DNA from: Pseudobdellovibrionaceae bacterium
Lineage (GTDB): Bacteria > Bdellovibrionota > Bdellovibrionia > Bdellovibrionales > JAMPXM01
Assembly (NCBI GenBank): GCA_016791465.1
Contig: JAEUWE010000317.1
Location: 1-6,129 of the forward strand
Length of the DNA stretch: 6,129 nucleotides
Reading direction: 5' to 3'
The position numbers and the translations under genes are program-made. Below are positions 5,495-6,129 of the stretch, in pieces. The notes beneath the pieces were generated by a model. The model was given only the letters and a program-made list of their open reading frames with translations. It was not told the origin of the DNA and ran no database searches. Position 1 is the stretch's first letter. Every line of letters starts with the position of its first letter.

Positions 5495-6129
5495 TTAGCG
5501 TTTTCGATTCACCTTAAACGAATAACCGAATGGCGCACCGGGAGCGCCCTGGCGAACGCTTGTCGGTGCGGTTTTCTTCAGAGTGCCTGTGCGTGCCATC
5601 CCTTGCAGCTCTTTTTCCAGACTGGCGAGGATATCGGCGCCCTGAGTTCTTCCTTCGATGATGATGTCGTCATTGCTAATGCTGAGACGATCGACGTCGA
5701 GGCCGCGGCCTTCCTTTGGAGGAAGTTGGACAGGAAGTCGTTCGGACATCTGAAGGAGAAGGTCGAGCGCTGGGATATGAGAATCAAGTGCTGCAAGCGT
5801 CGTTCGATTTTTAATTTCGCGCATCTCGGAGTCGATGTATTTTGATACGCCGTCTGCCGTTGCCTGGGAGCCTTTTAGATTGGCTGCATTTTTTGCGGCC
5901 ACAGTGAGTGACTCGTCCGAAACTGTTGCGAGATCGAGCGTCACCCCTTCGCGGTACATCGAGTAGGCAAGGAAGATGACAAAGACCGACGCTGCGATTT
6001 GAATGGTTGGCTTCCAAGTTTCCCAAAAGACACGAACTGTCTCGTTGGTCTGAGCAAACACTCCGCGCCGCAAGTTGATGGATGGATTTTTGGGCTTTCG
6101 GAGTCCCTCGATGGCAAGACCGATTGCTG
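5495..6129 (-). CDS. gspL: Type II secretion system protein GspL, N-terminal part outside the window
   Basis: C-terminal 210 residues of the GspL platform protein, which links the GspE ATPase in the cytoplasm to GspM and the pseudopilus in the inner membrane. The frame is open to the right edge and its upstream codons read AIGLAIEGLRKPKNPSINLRRGVFA, the typical end of the GspL actin-like cytoplasmic domain (the AxGLAL...iNlRrGeFa pattern). The TTG at 6073 is therefore internal, not a start. Counting from the first complete codon, a membrane segment lies at about 41-57 (TIQIAASVFVIFLAYSM). It is followed by a helical stretch with periodic charges (about 60-115) and a periplasmic ferredoxin-like domain (about 116-195; LDLLLQMSERLP, LDVDRLSISNDDIIIEG, ILASLEKELQGM), ending YSFKVNRKR and TAA. 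Helix and order match GspL C-terminal regions. The downstream neighbours gspM and gspN support the call. Confidence 0.9.
   Translation of the reverse strand, partial: AIGLAIEGLRKPKNPSINLRRGVFAQTNETVRVFWETWKPTIQIAASVFVIFLAYSMYREGVTLDLATVSDESLTVAAKNAANLKGSQATADGVSKYIDSEMREIKNRTTLAALDSHIPALDLLLQMSERLPVQLPPKEGRGLDVDRLSISNDDIIIEGRTQGADILASLEKELQGMARTGTLKKTAPTSVRQGAPGAPFGYSFKVNRKR

Noticed and set aside
6071..6073. TTG at 6073 as the gspL start, giving a 192-residue protein
   Set aside because: The upstream codons to the window edge are open and read as the conserved end of the GspL cytoplasmic domain, so this is a 5'-truncated gene.

Overview
The window looks like ordinary chromosomal DNA of a Gram-negative bacterium, most likely a Bdellovibrio-like member of the Bdellovibrionota (or a deltaproteobacterium in the older scheme). 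This placement is an inference. It rests on the neutral base composition, a GspN of the type found in Bdellovibrio and Leptospira relatives at the end of a gspL-gspM-gspN series, a C-terminal-Phe outer-membrane barrel, and an RSH protein with the bifunctional RFKD motif. No mobile element, CRISPR array, tRNA or rRNA was seen.

Layout. The left third (1-1917, + strand) is the 3' nine-tenths or so of a long RelA/SpoT-family (p)ppGpp synthetase/hydrolase gene; its first roughly 90-100 codons lie off the left edge. Everything else is on the - strand. Read in its transcription direction, from the right edge leftward, it runs: gspL (5' end off the window), gspM, gspN, a 197-nt spacer, ssb, a small putative lipoprotein that overlaps or abuts the ssb 3' end, and a secreted outer-membrane beta-barrel protein. 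The barrel gene converges on the rel gene, and their stop codons interlock in the same CTAG tetranucleotide (1914-1917).

How the genes work together. GspL, GspM and GspN are inner-membrane platform or accessory parts of a type II secretion system and form one translation-coupled block: a 35-nt gap between L and M, and a 4-bp ATGA overlap between M and N. ssb has its own strong ribosome-binding site and probably its own promoter in the 197-nt spacer. A bidirectional terminator-like hairpin lies about 30 nt past the ssb stop, but inside the signal-peptide coding part of the small lipoprotein frame. The barrel protein is unrelated in function to ssb. The rel gene is an independent stringent-response gene.

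Nothing here amounts to a new biological system. The points most worth a second look are the terminator/signal-peptide conflict after ssb, the unresolved start of the small lipoprotein, the interlocked stops with paired palindromes at the rel/barrel junction, and repeated motifs upstream of ssb.
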